A stretch of 64,000 bases of DNA from Climacteris rufus (GCA_013398175.1 VZRZ01007319.1:1-64000); one strand, 5' to 3'. Positions 25,301-38,862 are shown, numbered from the stretch's first letter. The notes: generated by a model not told the origin, from the letters alone. Numbers and translations are program-made.

Positions 25301-28097
25301 AAACAGCCCTGTGGAGGGGGTGTTTGCAGGGGATGTTTGACATGAGCTTCCTCTTGTTATCCACATTTAGATAGATACTTCTGCTGGTGGTGGGGATTTT
25401 GAGGCTTTTTTGAGGATGTTCTTTGGTTGTTGGGTTTTGTTTTGTTTCTTTTGTTTTGTTTTGTTTTTAACAGAACCAACAGTATCCTTTTGTTTAAAAT
25501 AAATGCTGTAAGCCTAAGATAAGATTCTTTCATCTTGTCTGTAACAAAACCAAAAAGAAAAGCAGTAAGCCAAACAGCGAGCTTGAAATGGGTGTGTTTT
25601 TCCCAATTAGGAAGCCTCAATGCTAGCATAGTAGTTTTGTAGAGCTTATTATTTGCTGTACATGAATGTGAGGTACAGATTCCTCACTCAGTGGTGGCAG
25701 CTGCCACCCCAGGACACCAGGACTAGGGAGCAGAGGCCTGCTCTGGGCTGGTGCCCAAGCCAGGTACCGTGCTGGGAGGCTGATCCCTGTCAAGCAGGGA
25801 GCCAGGCTTCATGAAGTGCAGAAGGCTTTGCTAACTGTGGCTCATGGGAGGATCCAAGACCTCTGTGTCACTCTGATGTGTGAAGGTAATTTAAATTATT
25901 TCAGCCAGACTTTGGGCATCACTGCCCCACTTTCTCTTGGGTTGTAGTGGCCAGGTCTCAGTGTGTTCTGAGTTCTCTCTGGTGGTTTGGTGTGACGACT
26001 TTCCTTCTCTACCTTATTGATAAGCCAATGAAAACTCATTTATTATTTTCTATTTACCAACCCTTCTGTCCTTATCTAAGAGGCTTGGTAGCAATATAGT
26101 GAATTGCAACAGTATTGTCATCAAATGTCCTGCAAAAATAAGTTTCTGGAAGGACTCAGAATTGTGAGAAGGTGTTTTGCAAACATCAGTTTCCAGTACA
26201 ATTTAACAAGTGGAAACCATGCTATGTATTTCATGTTAAAAATTAAGATAAACTTAAGGTGCAAATAATTGTAGAAGTTGGGATCACCAAGATAAAAAAA
26301 ATGGCCCACACGACTTAAAATTTTGAGTCTGACTGTGTTTGTACTCTTCTCATGTCTAAAGGCTGCCAAATTCTAGATGCTGTCTTTCCTGGGAACTAAC
26401 CAATGCTCTCTGGCATGATTTTCACTTCCCCTTATGTCTATATTTGAAAAAGCATATGTGTAGTCCCTAAATGAATATAGTGGTTAACAAGCTATGGATG
26501 ACAACCCACAAAACATATTTGCTAAAGCAAGTTTCATACTGCTTAATGGAAAACAAATACCAGAGCGACTAAACCAGGGATATTGCTATACATGCATATA
26601 TTTCATGTATGAGAAAAGTTGAAGGAAAAAATCCCCTTCTGAGTTTTTCTTGGGCACGTCCCTTCCCAGTGGAGTTAAGTTACTGGAACTCTGGGGGCAG
26701 AACTTGGTTCTTTGGTACATATTTATGTTTTCCCTGGTAGGGCAGCACACACTATATGGCTGAGACAACTAGTTACTGTCGTTGCATGAGTAATAGTTTC
26801 ATCCTGCTTAATTCCTAAGGAGAGAATCATCCTTTACATCCCAAGGAAGTAAAGCCATCAGTGACCCCCTAGAGCAGCACAGTTAAGTCATTCTGTAGTA
26901 AACAGTGTCTCTGTTGTTCCTAAAATAAGAGAGGCCATGCAGAATTTTCAAGCCTTCTGTGACGTGCCTCGTGTGCAAGCGATGGGATGCACGTGATGCT
27001 GGAGAAGCTTGGTGAAGGACTGCAGTGTGTGGGGAACACCCCTCCTCACAGGTAGTGCATCACCCGCAGCTGGGGCATGATCTCGGGGACAGGTGGGGAA
27101 TGGACCACGGCTGGGATAGAGCAGATTTTTCCACAGTTCTCAGGGGTGGATTGCCACAGGTGCATGCAGCCCTTGCTGCCCAACGCAGGCAGCACTGACT
27201 TGGGATGCTCATTCAGGTAGCAACTGCTGGCTTGAACACAGCATGAAATTAGGGGTTTTATTGCAAAACTCAAAGGCTTAATAGTGTTCTTAACCTCAGG
27301 TGCTGAGTCTTGAGCCAGAGCTTCCTAAAGCTTGCTTATACTATTAGATTTATTTATATATTTTTTAATTTAAAAGGAATTTGAATTGTATTTACTTGCC
27401 TTCTTTCGTCTGGTGACTCACATTGACTTCTTCCACATGACTGCACTGCTGAGAAGGTTAGGAACCTAAGAAGAAAAACTGAGATTTCTGTAACTTTCTG
27501 CTTCCTTTATCAAATCCCTTAAGAAATTATCACACTGGCAAGGTTTATGATGTCATTAGAGACTTACTAATGCCTTTTATAACTGCCTAATTCTCCAAGT
27601 AGAAGAAGAAACTTGTTTATAAAATGTTGTGTAACCAAGCACACTGGTGTTCAAAAACTGAATTTAAAGCCCATTTTTCAAATTAACTTTCAGATGCCTA
27701 TATAAATACACTTAGTTCTGGTGAGATTAGTGAAAGTTGTTAGATGGGCAACAGTTTTTCTGATCTGAACAGCAGCTTTGTTTTGTTTTTCTATTTAATT
27801 CATTTTGGTTATTAGTTTCTAAAGTTTGTTGATACTATTGCACTTGGTATTTAGGAAAAAGGAGGTAACTTCCATATTAGTTACCTGGCTTTGGTAAAGC
27901 AGCTGATGCAGAATGTCCACCCTTCTGCTAGAGTTTAGTCCATGAAGTAGTACTCTATTTTGTGTTTAAGAAAACAGCTTTGCACATGCATGCCTCTCTA
28001 AAGTTTCTTTTTTTCATTAACTGCTGTGGGAGCTTACAGTGGTTTTCTGATGAACTTTATACAAACCAGGAAGAAGTGTTCTTTCTCACTTGCTGTA
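22331..28097 (+). other. HIVEP1: HIVEP1 first coding intron, segment 3
   Basis: AT-rich intron with a GC-richer patch at 24970-25340 and another at 26950-27240. Neither shows an exon-like structure or a repeat family I recognise. It holds one TTTTG simple repeat. Confidence 0.55.
25435..25468. repeat. (TTTTG)n simple repeat
   Basis: About six TTTTG-type pentamers with one interruption (TTTCTTTTG). In the reverse direction it is (CAAAA)n. Confidence 0.85.
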
Positions 28098-28160
28098 GGT
28101 GAACCTGCTGTAGCAGGGGGTTTGGACTAGTCCCTTCCAACCCCAACCATTCTGTGATTT
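28098..28160 (+). mobile_element. CR1 LINE 3'-end fragment
   Basis: The run GGTGAACCTGC...AGCAGGGGGTTTGGACTAG...TCCCTTCCAACCCC...ATTCTGTGATT follows the CR1 3' end, including the final ATTCTRTGATT-type tail. The part between GGACTAG and TCCCTTCC is shortened, so there is an internal deletion. Only the last 60 or so bases remain. Confidence 0.85.
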
Positions 28161-28385
28161 CAAAACGGTAATGGCTGCTAAGTACTTTCCAAATGAGTGC
28201 AGCATAACATCCTGTGGCTCACCCACACGAATCTCACTCAGGCCAGCTGTTGGTACACTGTCAATGAAGCCACAAGCCAGACCTGCCATGCACTTGCAGA
28301 AGGGTTTGGCTACTTTGGAAAAAAAGGAGGATGAAGAGATGTATAAAATAAACTTCCTGTTTATTTTCCTTGGAGTTCAGAGCAT

Positions 28386-28413
28386 ATGTGTGTGTGTTTG
28401 ATCTATATATATA
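28386..28413. repeat. (TG)n-(TA)n microsatellite
   Basis: Alternating TG at 28386-28397 and alternating TA at about 28404-28413, separated by TTTGATC. Confidence 0.75.
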
Positions 28414-29704
28414 TGTACATAAAGAAAGAAGCCCAGTATTCCAATAATTCTAATGCATCTGAATGGAACAACAGTAATATGCTTTTCAAGTAAGCACTCT
28501 TGGTCATGGCTGTACAACAGGAGTGTCTGCCCAGTAATGGTTGTGATAAATTGTTTGTTAAAAGCTGCTGTAAAGTTAAACTCAACAGTTGCTTTCATGA
28601 GATGTGACTCCAAAAAAAGTTGCTGAAGCTTAGCTATGCGTGTGTTGTGGACAAGGCTTTGCTAAGTTGAGCGTGTGTTAGTAATGTCAGTAATGCAGTT
28701 ACCGAGGTGTTCTGCTCTGCCTGGGTTGTTTTCTTGGAGAGCTTCAGTCCTTAATACACTGCCACTTTCTGTGTGGCAGGTAAAAGGAAAAGCCAAAGGA
28801 ACACATATGTGTGGTGGCTGAGATCTTCACCAAGACTGTAGTCCTGTCAATTTTCACCAAAAAACCCAATCTAGAATGTGTTTAATGGGATCTTTGATGA
28901 AGGGTAATGGCTTAAAGCTGACAGAGGGTGGGTTTGGATTACATATTAGCAGGGAAAAATAACTTTGACTGAACCCAGTAGCTGTTGCTAAATCACAGTG
29001 AGGTGGGAGATGCAACTTGTTTGGACAGCTGATGGCTGCTCAGTGTTTATAATCAAATGAGCAAGATCCCTGTTATTTGAGGGATGGTGTAAATAAGTAA
29101 AATAGTTTTTACCCCAGACTACTAGTAATCTGTGCAGACAAAATATATGTAGGAGAGGGAAAAGCTATATAATTTATATGGAGGTAGGGTGCAGGAAAGG
29201 CTGATGTTCTCAAATGATGTGCATCATGTGCTGGTAAAGTATAAAGAAGTGAAAGGTTGTTTTGCAGTACTTTGTATTTCTAGATCTCTTAGCAGCCAAC
29301 TGCAAACCCCTGCTTGTATTTTCTCTGTATCTGATTGCATGGACTTTGGGGTATTTTTGCAGTTCAGGTGCCTTGCAGTACTCCACATGGCTTCGTCATC
29401 TTTCATTATTCTGCCTTAGGCTTGCTGTTGATGGGCAGGCTGTGCATGGCCTTCACCCAGGATTACCAGGGACAGGAAGATTGGAGTCTCTCTTGTTTCT
29501 ATGTTCTCCAATAAAGGGACTGCTCCTCTCATAGGCCTCAGAGGGCACTTGGTCCTGGGCAAAGGGGAAGGTGGTTTGCCTGCATGCAGAACCACAGGCC
29601 TGAGCTGTGGCCCCAAGGAATGATCTAACCTGCTTACCCTAAGACAGGGTTGGCCAAGTCTTGATCATTTCTGACAGCAACTAGCATCTCTTTGCAGAAC
29701 ATAT

Positions 29705-29800
29705 AGAACATATGTTCTCATCCTAATAAAAAGATACAATATATGTAATGAATTACATATATGTGTGTATATACATATATGTATATGTACATAAAATATA
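29705..29800. repeat. AT-rich palindrome cluster
   Basis: Contains the 14-bp perfect palindrome AGAACATATGTTCT (29705-29718), an 11-bp inverted repeat ATATATGTAAT / ATTACATATAT (29739-29749 and 29752-29762) with a 2-base loop, and TA/TG dinucleotide runs to about 29800. Such sequence can extrude cruciforms and is prone to length change. Confidence 0.75.
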
Positions 29801-30317
29801 TTCATGTGCTTTTCTTTCTGTCAGAAAGCTTTTCTCACTGTCTTGGTAAAGTCTTCTTGCATTCATTTTCTCTTTGCATCTTCCTTCTGAACAATTGAAG
29901 ACTATTACCTTGTCTGCCTTCAGTTTTCTTTTGTTTAGATTAGATACTTAATTTATCCTCTTTCTACTCTTCTCTGAATATCGTTCGACTTGTCCACATA
30001 TCTCATGGAGAGCAGCAGTGAAACTTGACCCAAATGTTCCTGTTGACATCCAGTATTGGTGAGTACAGCAGAAGGCTTTCCTCACAGACCTCCATTGCTG
30101 TCTGTCTGTTCCAGCACAACATTTGCTTTTTTGCAAGAGTGCAATATTGTTGATGCTTATCTAGCTTGTTGTGTGCTGAAACCTCTAGCTCTGTTCCACA
30201 GAACTCCTGCCTAACTGGGAGAGTGCAAGTTGGGCAGCTGATGAAAGATAGAAACCTGGTTGTGAGGCTGGCCTGGGATAGTGAAATAGGAAAAGGGGTA
30301 CCAATGGCTTAGAGGAA

Positions 30318-30341
30318 TTAAATACCTGATTAAATACCTGA
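30318..30341. repeat. 12-bp perfect tandem duplication
   Basis: TTAAATACCTGA occurs twice back to back (30318-30329 and 30330-30341), and a partial third copy (GTAAAT) follows. Confidence 0.85.
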
Positions 30342-31261
30342 GTAAATATTTCATGGGGAAAAAAGGACGAAACCTGGAATATTTTTTCAACAGTTACTAA
30401 AGCAGATGCCAAAGGGATTTTGGCATAAAATGTGCTGAAGTTCAGTTTGGGTATCAAGGTTATAAAGTGTTTGAGGCTAGGAGATTGCCAAAGAAATATT
30501 TTGCTTGTATATGCAAGACAGAGTTCTTAATAGTATTAACACTAACATTTGCCTGCTGGCTCTGGTGTCTGCTGAAGTCTGTCACTTTGCAGCCCAAGTT
30601 GCTTTTCTATGTTACGTTTTCATATTCCTTGTGGAAAAAACAAGTGTTTTTTATATAAAGCATTAGATAAATTCAGTGGGGCTTGTGTGTATGCATTTTC
30701 TTGTAACAAGGTAATTTTGTATGTTTCAAGAAGTGATACTTTAGACTTTTGTGTGGTCTTTTTATCCCACACATGGAATAGAGGTGTTCCTGTGCAGTGT
30801 CCGGAGTGGGGACCTATGTAGCGTAAGTCCCATGATGCTTGTGGTAATTTAGAATGTTCTACACATGCACGGTGAGTTTTTTCTTCCTGAAAAGAGGGGA
30901 AATCCTCATTCATTGAAACAATTTGTCTTCCAGATTGGACAAAAAAAACCATGGGTTTTTGTAGTGGGCTAAAACCCTGCAAAATTTCAGCACTGTATTT
31001 TTTCCAGTAATCCCAAGATTGTTTGTTCAGCTGCTTTCATTCAGTGTAGCACTTAATGAGAGTATTTATAAAAAAGAGAGGTGGTTAAAGCATGGAACTT
31101 TTTTTCCTTTAAATTCTTTTACATATACTTGTTCTTTCAAACTGCTTTCCACATGCACATGGTGTGTGTGTGCAAAGGAGTGTGTGTGAGCAGTCCCAGG
31201 AGGGATGTCAGCAGTCTGTCCTCCTGAGTCAGCAGAAGTTGCTGGAAAAAGGACAGAAGTG

Positions 31262-31495
31262 TAGGAACTGCTGCGGCGAACGCCGCGCTTCGCGTTGTGC
31301 TGTCTGATCCCGATTATGGGTCTTAAGCCCCTACTGACAGCTGCAATCCCCTTGTTTATGAATCTGTTTCTAAATGCTTTCTTCGGAGAGTCACACAGCT
31401 ACGACTGCGCCCTGCTTCGTTTCAGCATTGCCTCATTAGCCCGAAGGGAACTCGCTAAAACCTGCTACCCCACGCTGCTTCCGTCCTCAGCATGA
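31262..31495. promoter_or_regulatory. Small CpG cluster, possible regulatory element
   Basis: Seven CpG dinucleotides fall in 31271-31297, including GCGGCG and its inverted copy CGCCGC two bases apart. High-complexity CpG-containing sequence continues to about 31490. The surrounding intron is strongly CpG-depleted. An enhancer or minor promoter is possible but not shown. Confidence 0.35.
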
Positions 31496-33072
31496 AAGGG
31501 AATGGCTTCACAGACCTGTGCAAGGACCAGAGGCTGGGATGGATTTGGGAACCAGGAGGGAAGGGCTGCAAAACCATGTCATCAAATATCAGGCCTATTC
31601 CCTTTTAATTTCTGATCTAACTATTACTGACGTGGCCAGGGACTGGGTTGAAATAGTATGGGAGTTTGGGAACTTTGTATCTCTTCAGGTTTTTCACCTA
31701 AGGCTACTTTGAGCCAGAACAAATATTGAATGGAAATACATTGTTCAATTTAATGTATCTTTTCCACCTGTGATATGGTCTGGGTTAGGGGGTTAGGATT
31801 GCTCTCTTGTATTGTTTTGTTTTGCTTTTTTAAGAAGCTAATCAGTTGAATCCACAAAGTAGTGCACTTAATAATCCTACTTTGCTTCTGTCCTTGAGCA
31901 TGTGCACTGCCACAAAGGGGCAATCATCTGTAGAATTGACCTGTGCTTCATCTTTCAAGGCCCACATAGCGGTGACTACATTATTTGTTGTTTAGCATGT
32001 TCTGTGATCGGTGCTAAAATTTGAGTTGCACGCTTTGCAGAAATGCTGAGTAACTACTGTTTCTATGTTATTTTCTTCTAAATAATTCAAAAAGATGCTT
32101 ATACAAAGATGTGGGTGCTCTCCTGCATAATTAATACTACAACAAAACCATGGCAGCATTAAAATGAATAGTCAAAAAGGAGCCCTGCCAGAGAAAACTC
32201 TGTTCTACCTTTTTATTGCTCTGGAAAGGTCTGTCCACCACCAGTTTAAAATAGATAGCTTTTGTTAAAGTCCCTTGGTTGAAATTAAGGAAGGGTGAAA
32301 AGAGCAGGAGCAAAGAGCCAACATGCCCCTGAAGAGCTCAAAGGAAGCAGCAGTGGATGCAAGAGGAAGTCAAATCTCTGCTCTCAGGAAGGTGGGATCT
32401 GTATCCATAGGTTTTCATACAGTACAGTTTGAGGCATGGGTGGAGCTGGATGTGATAAGGCAAAACTTGGGGTCACCCCAGTGAGTAAGACAGCCACCAA
32501 CTTTTCCTGAATTTTTTTGCGAAAGAACCCTACGTGAACTTCCAAGTGTGGATGAATTGTGATTTTTTTTTAATTGGTACACGAAATACTTTTGATGCTG
32601 GAAGTTGAAAGTTAACAATGCTTCCTTTGTAGGAGTACTTCTTGAAGTAGAGAGTCCTGTATCTACAAGGAAACATCATGCAGAGGGAGAAATTCTGCTT
32701 TCAAATTTGTATTTTATATATGTCTTACGAATATTTTTTAAACAATATATATTAACAGGAATATTTACGTATGAAAAGGAAATAGGGTGTTAAATTATTT
32801 CATTGAATATGCAAGTATCCCTATCCTTGCTTAATTTTTTTTTTCTTCAAATAAACAGCAGAGAACTTTAAGCCTTTGGCATTTTACACCCTTCTTACAG
32901 TAATTTTCAGTAACTTTTTCTTGAGTGCTGATACTTGGTTCTGTCTTAGCTATTTGATACTAAAGTTTCTGAGAAAGCTTTTACGTCTGTATTCACTAGC
33001 CAGAAAAGTCTTGGCCATTTTTTTGAAGTCGCCATTTTAATTTCTATCACAACAGTTCCTAAATTATTTCAC

Positions 33073-33089
33073 TTTTTTTTTTTTTTTTT
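33073..33089. repeat. 17-T homopolymer
   Basis: A run of 17 T. The adjacent 33120-33620 is GC-richer unique sequence, which would fit an antisense retrocopy with a poly-A tail, but I recognise no parent gene and saw no target duplication. Confidence 0.85.
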
Positions 33090-36000
33090 GGATAGAAAAC
33101 CAATGGTCTTCTCAGCTGTGGACCCTAGTGAAAACCCCGATGCCATATCTGGCAGGGCTGTGACCTGATGGGAAGCTCTTTCTCAGGTCTGAGAACACCA
33201 GTCATGGTGCTGGTTGCCTCTCCTGAACCAAGTTCAGCACCAAGCACAAGGGAACCACCCAGGCCATGCAAACGTAGCCACCTCCAGCCTGTCACAGGCT
33301 GCGTTGCCTCACGTCTTGCAGTGCTGTTGTTGGTTATTAAAGGCATCCATGCTCTCATGTTGGCAGCCTACCAGACCTATCTTCTTCCAGCTGAGCCTCA
33401 GGGCTTATTCTATCAGAGCTCAAGAGAGACGTGCCTGCCTTAGCTGCGTGCTGATGGTGTCAGTCAGACGGGTGCTGTGGAGTAACAGGCCGCTCTTGGT
33501 CACATATTACGTGCATGATTCAAGGGCCCCGGTACATCCTGGTTCGGGAGAGTGATGCGTGTGGCTGCCTCTGGGCAGTGGGCTTGAAACCTCACCCTGA
33601 TGACAGTGAGGAGAGGTGCTGCTTGCTGGTTGCCTGCCCACAGTTGGACCCATGACAGTGATACACCAAGAACTTGCAATGATTCCTGAGAGTCATTCCA
33701 CTGCTGTTTGACCTCTCCATTTCCTTTAACTTAGTGCTCAGAGGGAACCCAATCACAACCCCCAGAGATTCCTCCCTTCTACACCTTCATTCTCCACCTC
33801 TGTGTGGTCTGGGCAGGCAAGACACTTGTAGGAAAGAACGTTGATTTGGACATAGAAATCCATCCTGGAGAAACCAGCATTAGCATGGAGTAACAGCCAT
33901 TCTGTCGTCATCTTCCATGAAGGAACTGCAAAGTTGTGTCATAAGTACGCGCAGTTTTGATCATCACTGCGGAACGTACTGTGTGACAGACAGCCTTGCT
34001 TAGAGGTCTGTATCTTAGGGATTTTGTTGAATCATACAGTTGATTATCTAAATGTAAATAATAATTGATGCATGGTAAAATTTGAATTTCATTAGGTGGA
34101 GGTTTTTAGACTTGAGCAAATGAATTATTTTTTTCATATAATGCTGTAACATGCTTACTGGCTTTGACAAAGATTTTTTCCCCTGATACAGAGACAGCAG
34201 ATAATAATAAGCAAGCAGACAAGGTTATGCAGCAAGGGGGTATTTTAATCATCTTTGTTTTGGAGAAGACAGGCCAGAGTGAGGTAACTGTTAGAAGCAA
34301 TCTACTTCACTGATACTTTGCTTCAACAGATTGACATCATCTCGGGAAAGAAAATAACTGTTTGCTATTCCTGTCATAGACTTCTTTCAATCACTGCGAC
34401 AGATGTTCCAAGCATGTTCCTCTGTTAGGTTTCTTTAGTAGTAAAAATACTGTGGTCTAAATATAGTTTCAATTGGTTGAGGTACCTTGTTTGAATATGA
34501 TTCAAAATTGGTTTAAATCATAGTGTAACAGGACAAACCCATTGGAAAGCCTAGTTAAAATTATTTCAAATGCAGGTAGGAATTTTTATTCAATCATATT
34601 TAATGTGGTTACAAAGAAGTGCTATCTTTTTCTAACATATCTTGCAATCTGACTTAAGAGGAACACTGGATAGCATAGTGAATGCCCCTCCCCCTGCTCA
34701 TTATTTGGAATTACCTCGCGTAAAAAAAAAATAAAATAGTTAAATAGTTCCCTTTTCGTTTGTCTGCAGTGTTGTCTCTTGTGGCAGCTGTATATTATAC
34801 ATCAAGAATACAAAGATTTTGTTATCCTTTTTTTTTATTTTGTTTTCAGTGAAACAGTTTGGCGTTCAGGAACAGTTGAGGTGGCTGAGATTAGACAGAG
34901 AACCAGTACACATGCACAATGTACCTATTATTCCTTTGGGGAATTTGGGAGTTGAGAAGGCTATGGCTTTTATGACCCCTCTCCCAGTGAGTTCCTGTAC
35001 AGAGCTCTTCTCTATCATCTCTCCTGCTCACTCCCTTCTGGAGATCACTCAGAGAGCGAGCAGGATGATGCAGGCTGAGTTCTGCTGAACGTGTTGGTGG
35101 TAAATAGCTCCTCCTTTTTTATTCTCCCCCTCATTTTATGCCTAGATGACTGGTTGCTCCTCATGTGGCCCACTTTTGGAGACCACTGAGTTGGGAGCAC
35201 AGCTTCCTGCCTGGAACGGGGTCACTGTGGTGTGACAGTAACTACACTGGTGTGTGTCCCTTCCAAGTGCGATTCCAGTCAGTGACATTGATCGGGGGAA
35301 TGCTCTTGTTTGGATACTGGCTGGCTAAAGCTTTCTGCTCCCTCTTGTTGACACATACACAGATGAAGTTGCTAAATTGCAGTGTCTGGGACAAGGTGCT
35401 CTTTTGTTTCCAAAAATGATGAGTAAAGCAACAAAGTTCAAGGTTTATTTCGTCACTTGGACTTTCACTCCAGTGGAAGAGACTGGGATTTCAGGTTTAG
35501 AAAATGGAGATCCTCAGTTTGTAATCTATTTTTGTTTCTTTGCTAGTTAACTTTTTAATAGACTGTTAAAATAATCCTCCAAGAAGGAAGTAGATGTAGG
35601 GAGATATAGGTGCAGTGATCTCCAGTCACAATGACTGAAAACAGTTAGCATCCTTCATTTTGTGCTTGTTTTGGGGGAAGGAGAGAGAAGCTTATGTGGT
35701 AATCACACATCGCCAAGTCATTGCAGGAAACCTGGTGCCAGCAGAAATGCTTCTCTTCAAGGTCCCACCTCTGTGGGAAAACTCACTGGTGGTTAACTTG
35801 AGCATCCAATTTGAGCCTTCACAGAAGAAAGTGGTTCACGTGCACTTTGTCTTGAAGCCATTTGGGCCCTGTTATGATCTCATGTAAGGAGACATCTTCT
35901 TCCAGGTTTGGTTTACAAATTTGGAGTTGGGATCAGTCATATTGATCTTTCTTTTTCTTTGGTTTCAAGTTTCTCTGTGCAGCAGTGAAGGTTGTAGTTG

Positions 36001-36302
36001 TTTACTTACTAATTTACTCATGGTACTTATCTTGATTTAGTGCCCATAGGCACAATGTTTAAGCTGTGAGAACAGTGAGAAAGACTTTGGACATCGAATT
36101 TTTCCCCCTTTTTGTTCTTGTGATTAGACAGAACCAAGGAGACACTTTGTAAAGTTCATGCATAATTTCGCTATCCAGGGACTGCTGAACGCACTTTTTG
36201 GGTTTTTTTGCAGCATGATCATGGCCTTCTCTTACATGTTTCTATGACAGTTTTTTATTTGGTTGGTTTTTCAATGAAAGAATGAAAGGGTTCTTGAGCA
36301 TT

Positions 36303-36476
36303 CGAACAGGCTGCCTAGGAAAGTGGTTGAGTCACCATCCCTGGAGGTATTTAAAAGATGTGTATACATGGCACTTAGGGAAATAGTTTAGTGGTGGACT
36401 TGTCAGCACTGTGTTAGCAGTTGGTCTCAGTGATCTTAGAGGTATTTTCTAATCTAGCTGATTAAATGATTCTAAT
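36303..36476 (+). mobile_element. CR1 LINE 3' fragment
   Basis: Follows the CR1 3' region through GAACAGGCTGCC, GTCACCATCCCTGGAGG, TTTAGTGGTGGACTTG, TGATCTTAGAGGT and an ending of AATGATTCTA. About 175 bases remain, diverged but nearly colinear with the consensus I know. Sense to HIVEP1. Confidence 0.88.
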
Positions 36477-38539
36477 ATTTACTAAGATTCTAAAAACTTA
36501 CTACTTCTTGAGTTGCTTTCCTGTTTGAAGAGCTGAGTGAGGCATGTCAGGACAGTTATGGTATTGGGGTTTCAAACTCTGTCCAGCTCCCTTGCCAAGT
36601 ACAGGAGCGTGGTGAGACCTTTAGTTCCTGAAAGGTAGATTGGTCATTTAAGAACAGACATTTGAGATTACTATTTATTTCTTTGTCCTTACTCGTTTAT
36701 AATAACAAGGTTTCCAGGAAGAAGATACTGCCTTTAGCTCAGGATTTAGCAGGGCAATTCACTGCAAGTGAGAAGAGGTGAAGTTTCTTGGAGGTGATTG
36801 TAGTAAAAGTGTTCCTGCCTGCCCGTAGCATTTGGATATACCTAATAGAGTGGGAAACACCTTGACCTTAATGTAACCTTCTGGCCTGGTATTTTGCCAT
36901 CTGTCTCAAGACCTGCAATAGAAGATTTGACTGATTCTTACAAGCTCTCCTACAAAGGTTGTCTCTCAGAAAGGGTAAAAAAAAAGAGTTCTAGAACTGT
37001 GTTTTCCTCCAAAATTGTATGTTAGAGAATTCAACCAAGATCCTGATTTTAGCTCCAGTAGAAATCTAAAACTGGCACAAACTCTTTTCCAAGGTCCCTT
37101 TTCATGTGTGTATAAAGAAAGTAAATGAACCAATAGTTTAGTATGTGGAGCAGAATATTCCAAAATGACAGCAAGGAGAAAACTTTTCAGGATACAGTAG
37201 TTAGTGAGCTTTCCTCCTCCATCAGGGGATACAATTTCTTTGTCAGAAATCACCAGTGGAGAGCTTGGAGGACAGGAAAGGAAATGTGCTGTGATACAGA
37301 ACTGGAATCCATTTCAGATATGATACCTCCCTGTTGAACATTAATGAACTGCAGCAGTTGTGTGTAAGGTTTGTGGTTTGCTACACATGCTTAGCTTGTC
37401 AAAAGTTTCTCAGGGCGTTAAGGGCAGGCAGTGTCATTTGTGCAATAGGCAGAGCTCTCTGCCTGTGGATGTAACAGTGACCTTACTTGAACTGGTAAAT
37501 AGCTGTCTTATCCACGACCTTTAATAGCTGAAATGTGTTCACCATCTACAGCCTTTTTCAGGTTTGCTTCAAAAGAGATCAGTGGATAAAGCATGTGTAT
37601 GTATGTATGCACTGCTCTGTGTGCTCCTTTCTGGCTTGTAACAGCACATCAAGGGAATTCCAGAGTTTAGGAGTAGCAGAGCAATCACTTTTCCATGTGC
37701 TCTCTTCTTCATGAGAGGTGTTCATTCACAGGGATGCACGGTGTGGTGCAGCCAGTTATCTTAAAAAAAAAACAAACAAAACACGACAGAACATAATGTT
37801 GGGCTTTATCCTCTTAATGTAAAATAAGACTTTCTGCTTGCATTCTCTGGTTTAATTTGAAGAAGACAGAGACAATATTAAAATATAATGAGGGCAATTC
37901 ATTTTGTGGCTCACAGTGGCTCAGATTTAGAAGAAAAAAACCCCACCTTAATCAGCACAGTACTTAAGGGCTCCCTGTAAGAACGTTGTGCTTAACCTTC
38001 AGCAAACGCTTATGGGCTGCCCTGAATAGTAATGGGTTTAAGCACATGCTTAAGTGTTTTCCTGAAGGAAGACCTAAGCATCTTCTCAAGTGTTAGCTTA
38101 CGGCTTCATTTACCTTATTCATAAATCCCAGCATCAGAGGCAAACTTTTCTTTCATCTCTTGGCAGATATCTGGGTGGATAGATTTTTCCACCTCCATTT
38201 GCCCTCCTTTCTACGGCTCTCTTGCTGCAATCTGATCAGCCCAGGCTGACCTTCAGGGCTGCTCCACATGGTTCGGGAGCCTGCCCGCATGGCTCCGATT
38301 GCACGATCAAAGTCCATACCTTGCCTTTCATCCGCCGGCTCTCTGCCCTTCCCAGGGTTATTAATTTGAAGAACTCAGAGGTGCAACCCTTTTCTGCTGC
38401 GCCTGTTCCCGGGGAAGTAGGAATGGGAATTGGCTGTGTTGTCCAGCGTCTTGGCTGTGGTCAGTTTTCCATGGTGGGAGATGGGATTGGAGCGGGTTAA
38501 ATCTGCACCAGCTGGTTCTTAGTTGGCTGTCGGAAATGC
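36477..38539 (+). other. HIVEP1: HIVEP1 first coding intron, segment 5
   Basis: AT-rich intron with a (TATG)n tract at 37595-37609 and an A/C-rich run near 37763. From about 38140 the sequence becomes GC-richer and CpG-containing as it approaches the purine tract and gap, as on the shoulder of a CpG island. No exon is supported. Confidence 0.55.
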
Positions 38540-38862
38540 GGAAAAAAAAAAAAAAAAGAAAGGATAGGAAAAAAAACAAACCAAACCAACCCTATTAAAA
38601 ATGTGGGGGGAGGTGGAAAAAAGAAAAAAAAAAACGGGGGGGAGGGAATGGAAAAAGGGAAAAAAGAAGAAAGGGGAAACAAGAAGAAAGAGGGGGAAAC
38701 AAAATAAAGAAGGCGGAAAATGAGAAAGCAAAAAGAGGGAATAGGGTGTACAGGGATAAAAAGAAAAAAGGGTAAACAAGAAAAAGGGGAGAAAGGAAAA
38801 CAAAATGAAAGAAGAAGGGGAAAGTAAAACAAACAATGGAAGAAATGAAAAGGGAAAAACGG
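38540..38862. repeat. Long polypurine tract
   Basis: About 320 bases composed almost only of A and G on the + strand, with a few C and T interruptions, ending directly at the run of N. Polypurine-polypyrimidine DNA of this length can form triplex (H-DNA) structures and stalls sequencing. Open frames read through it are low-complexity artefacts. Confidence 0.9.

Larger units (their letters stand above)
28161..36302 (+). other. HIVEP1: HIVEP1 first coding intron, segment 4
   Basis: AT-rich intron with TG/TA microsatellites near 28.4 kb, an AT palindrome cluster at 29.7 kb, a 12-bp tandem duplication at 30.3 kb, a CpG cluster at 31.27 kb and a 17-T run at 33.07 kb followed by 500 bases of GC-richer unique sequence. 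No exon is supported. Confidence 0.55.

Noticed and set aside
29705..29718. AGAACA/TGTTCT palindrome as a steroid-receptor response element
   Set aside because: The half-sites match but the spacer is 2 bases, whereas the receptor element needs 3.
33073..33620. Poly-T followed by GC-richer sequence as an antisense processed pseudogene
   Set aside because: No parent gene recognised, no continuous frame and no target-site duplication seen.
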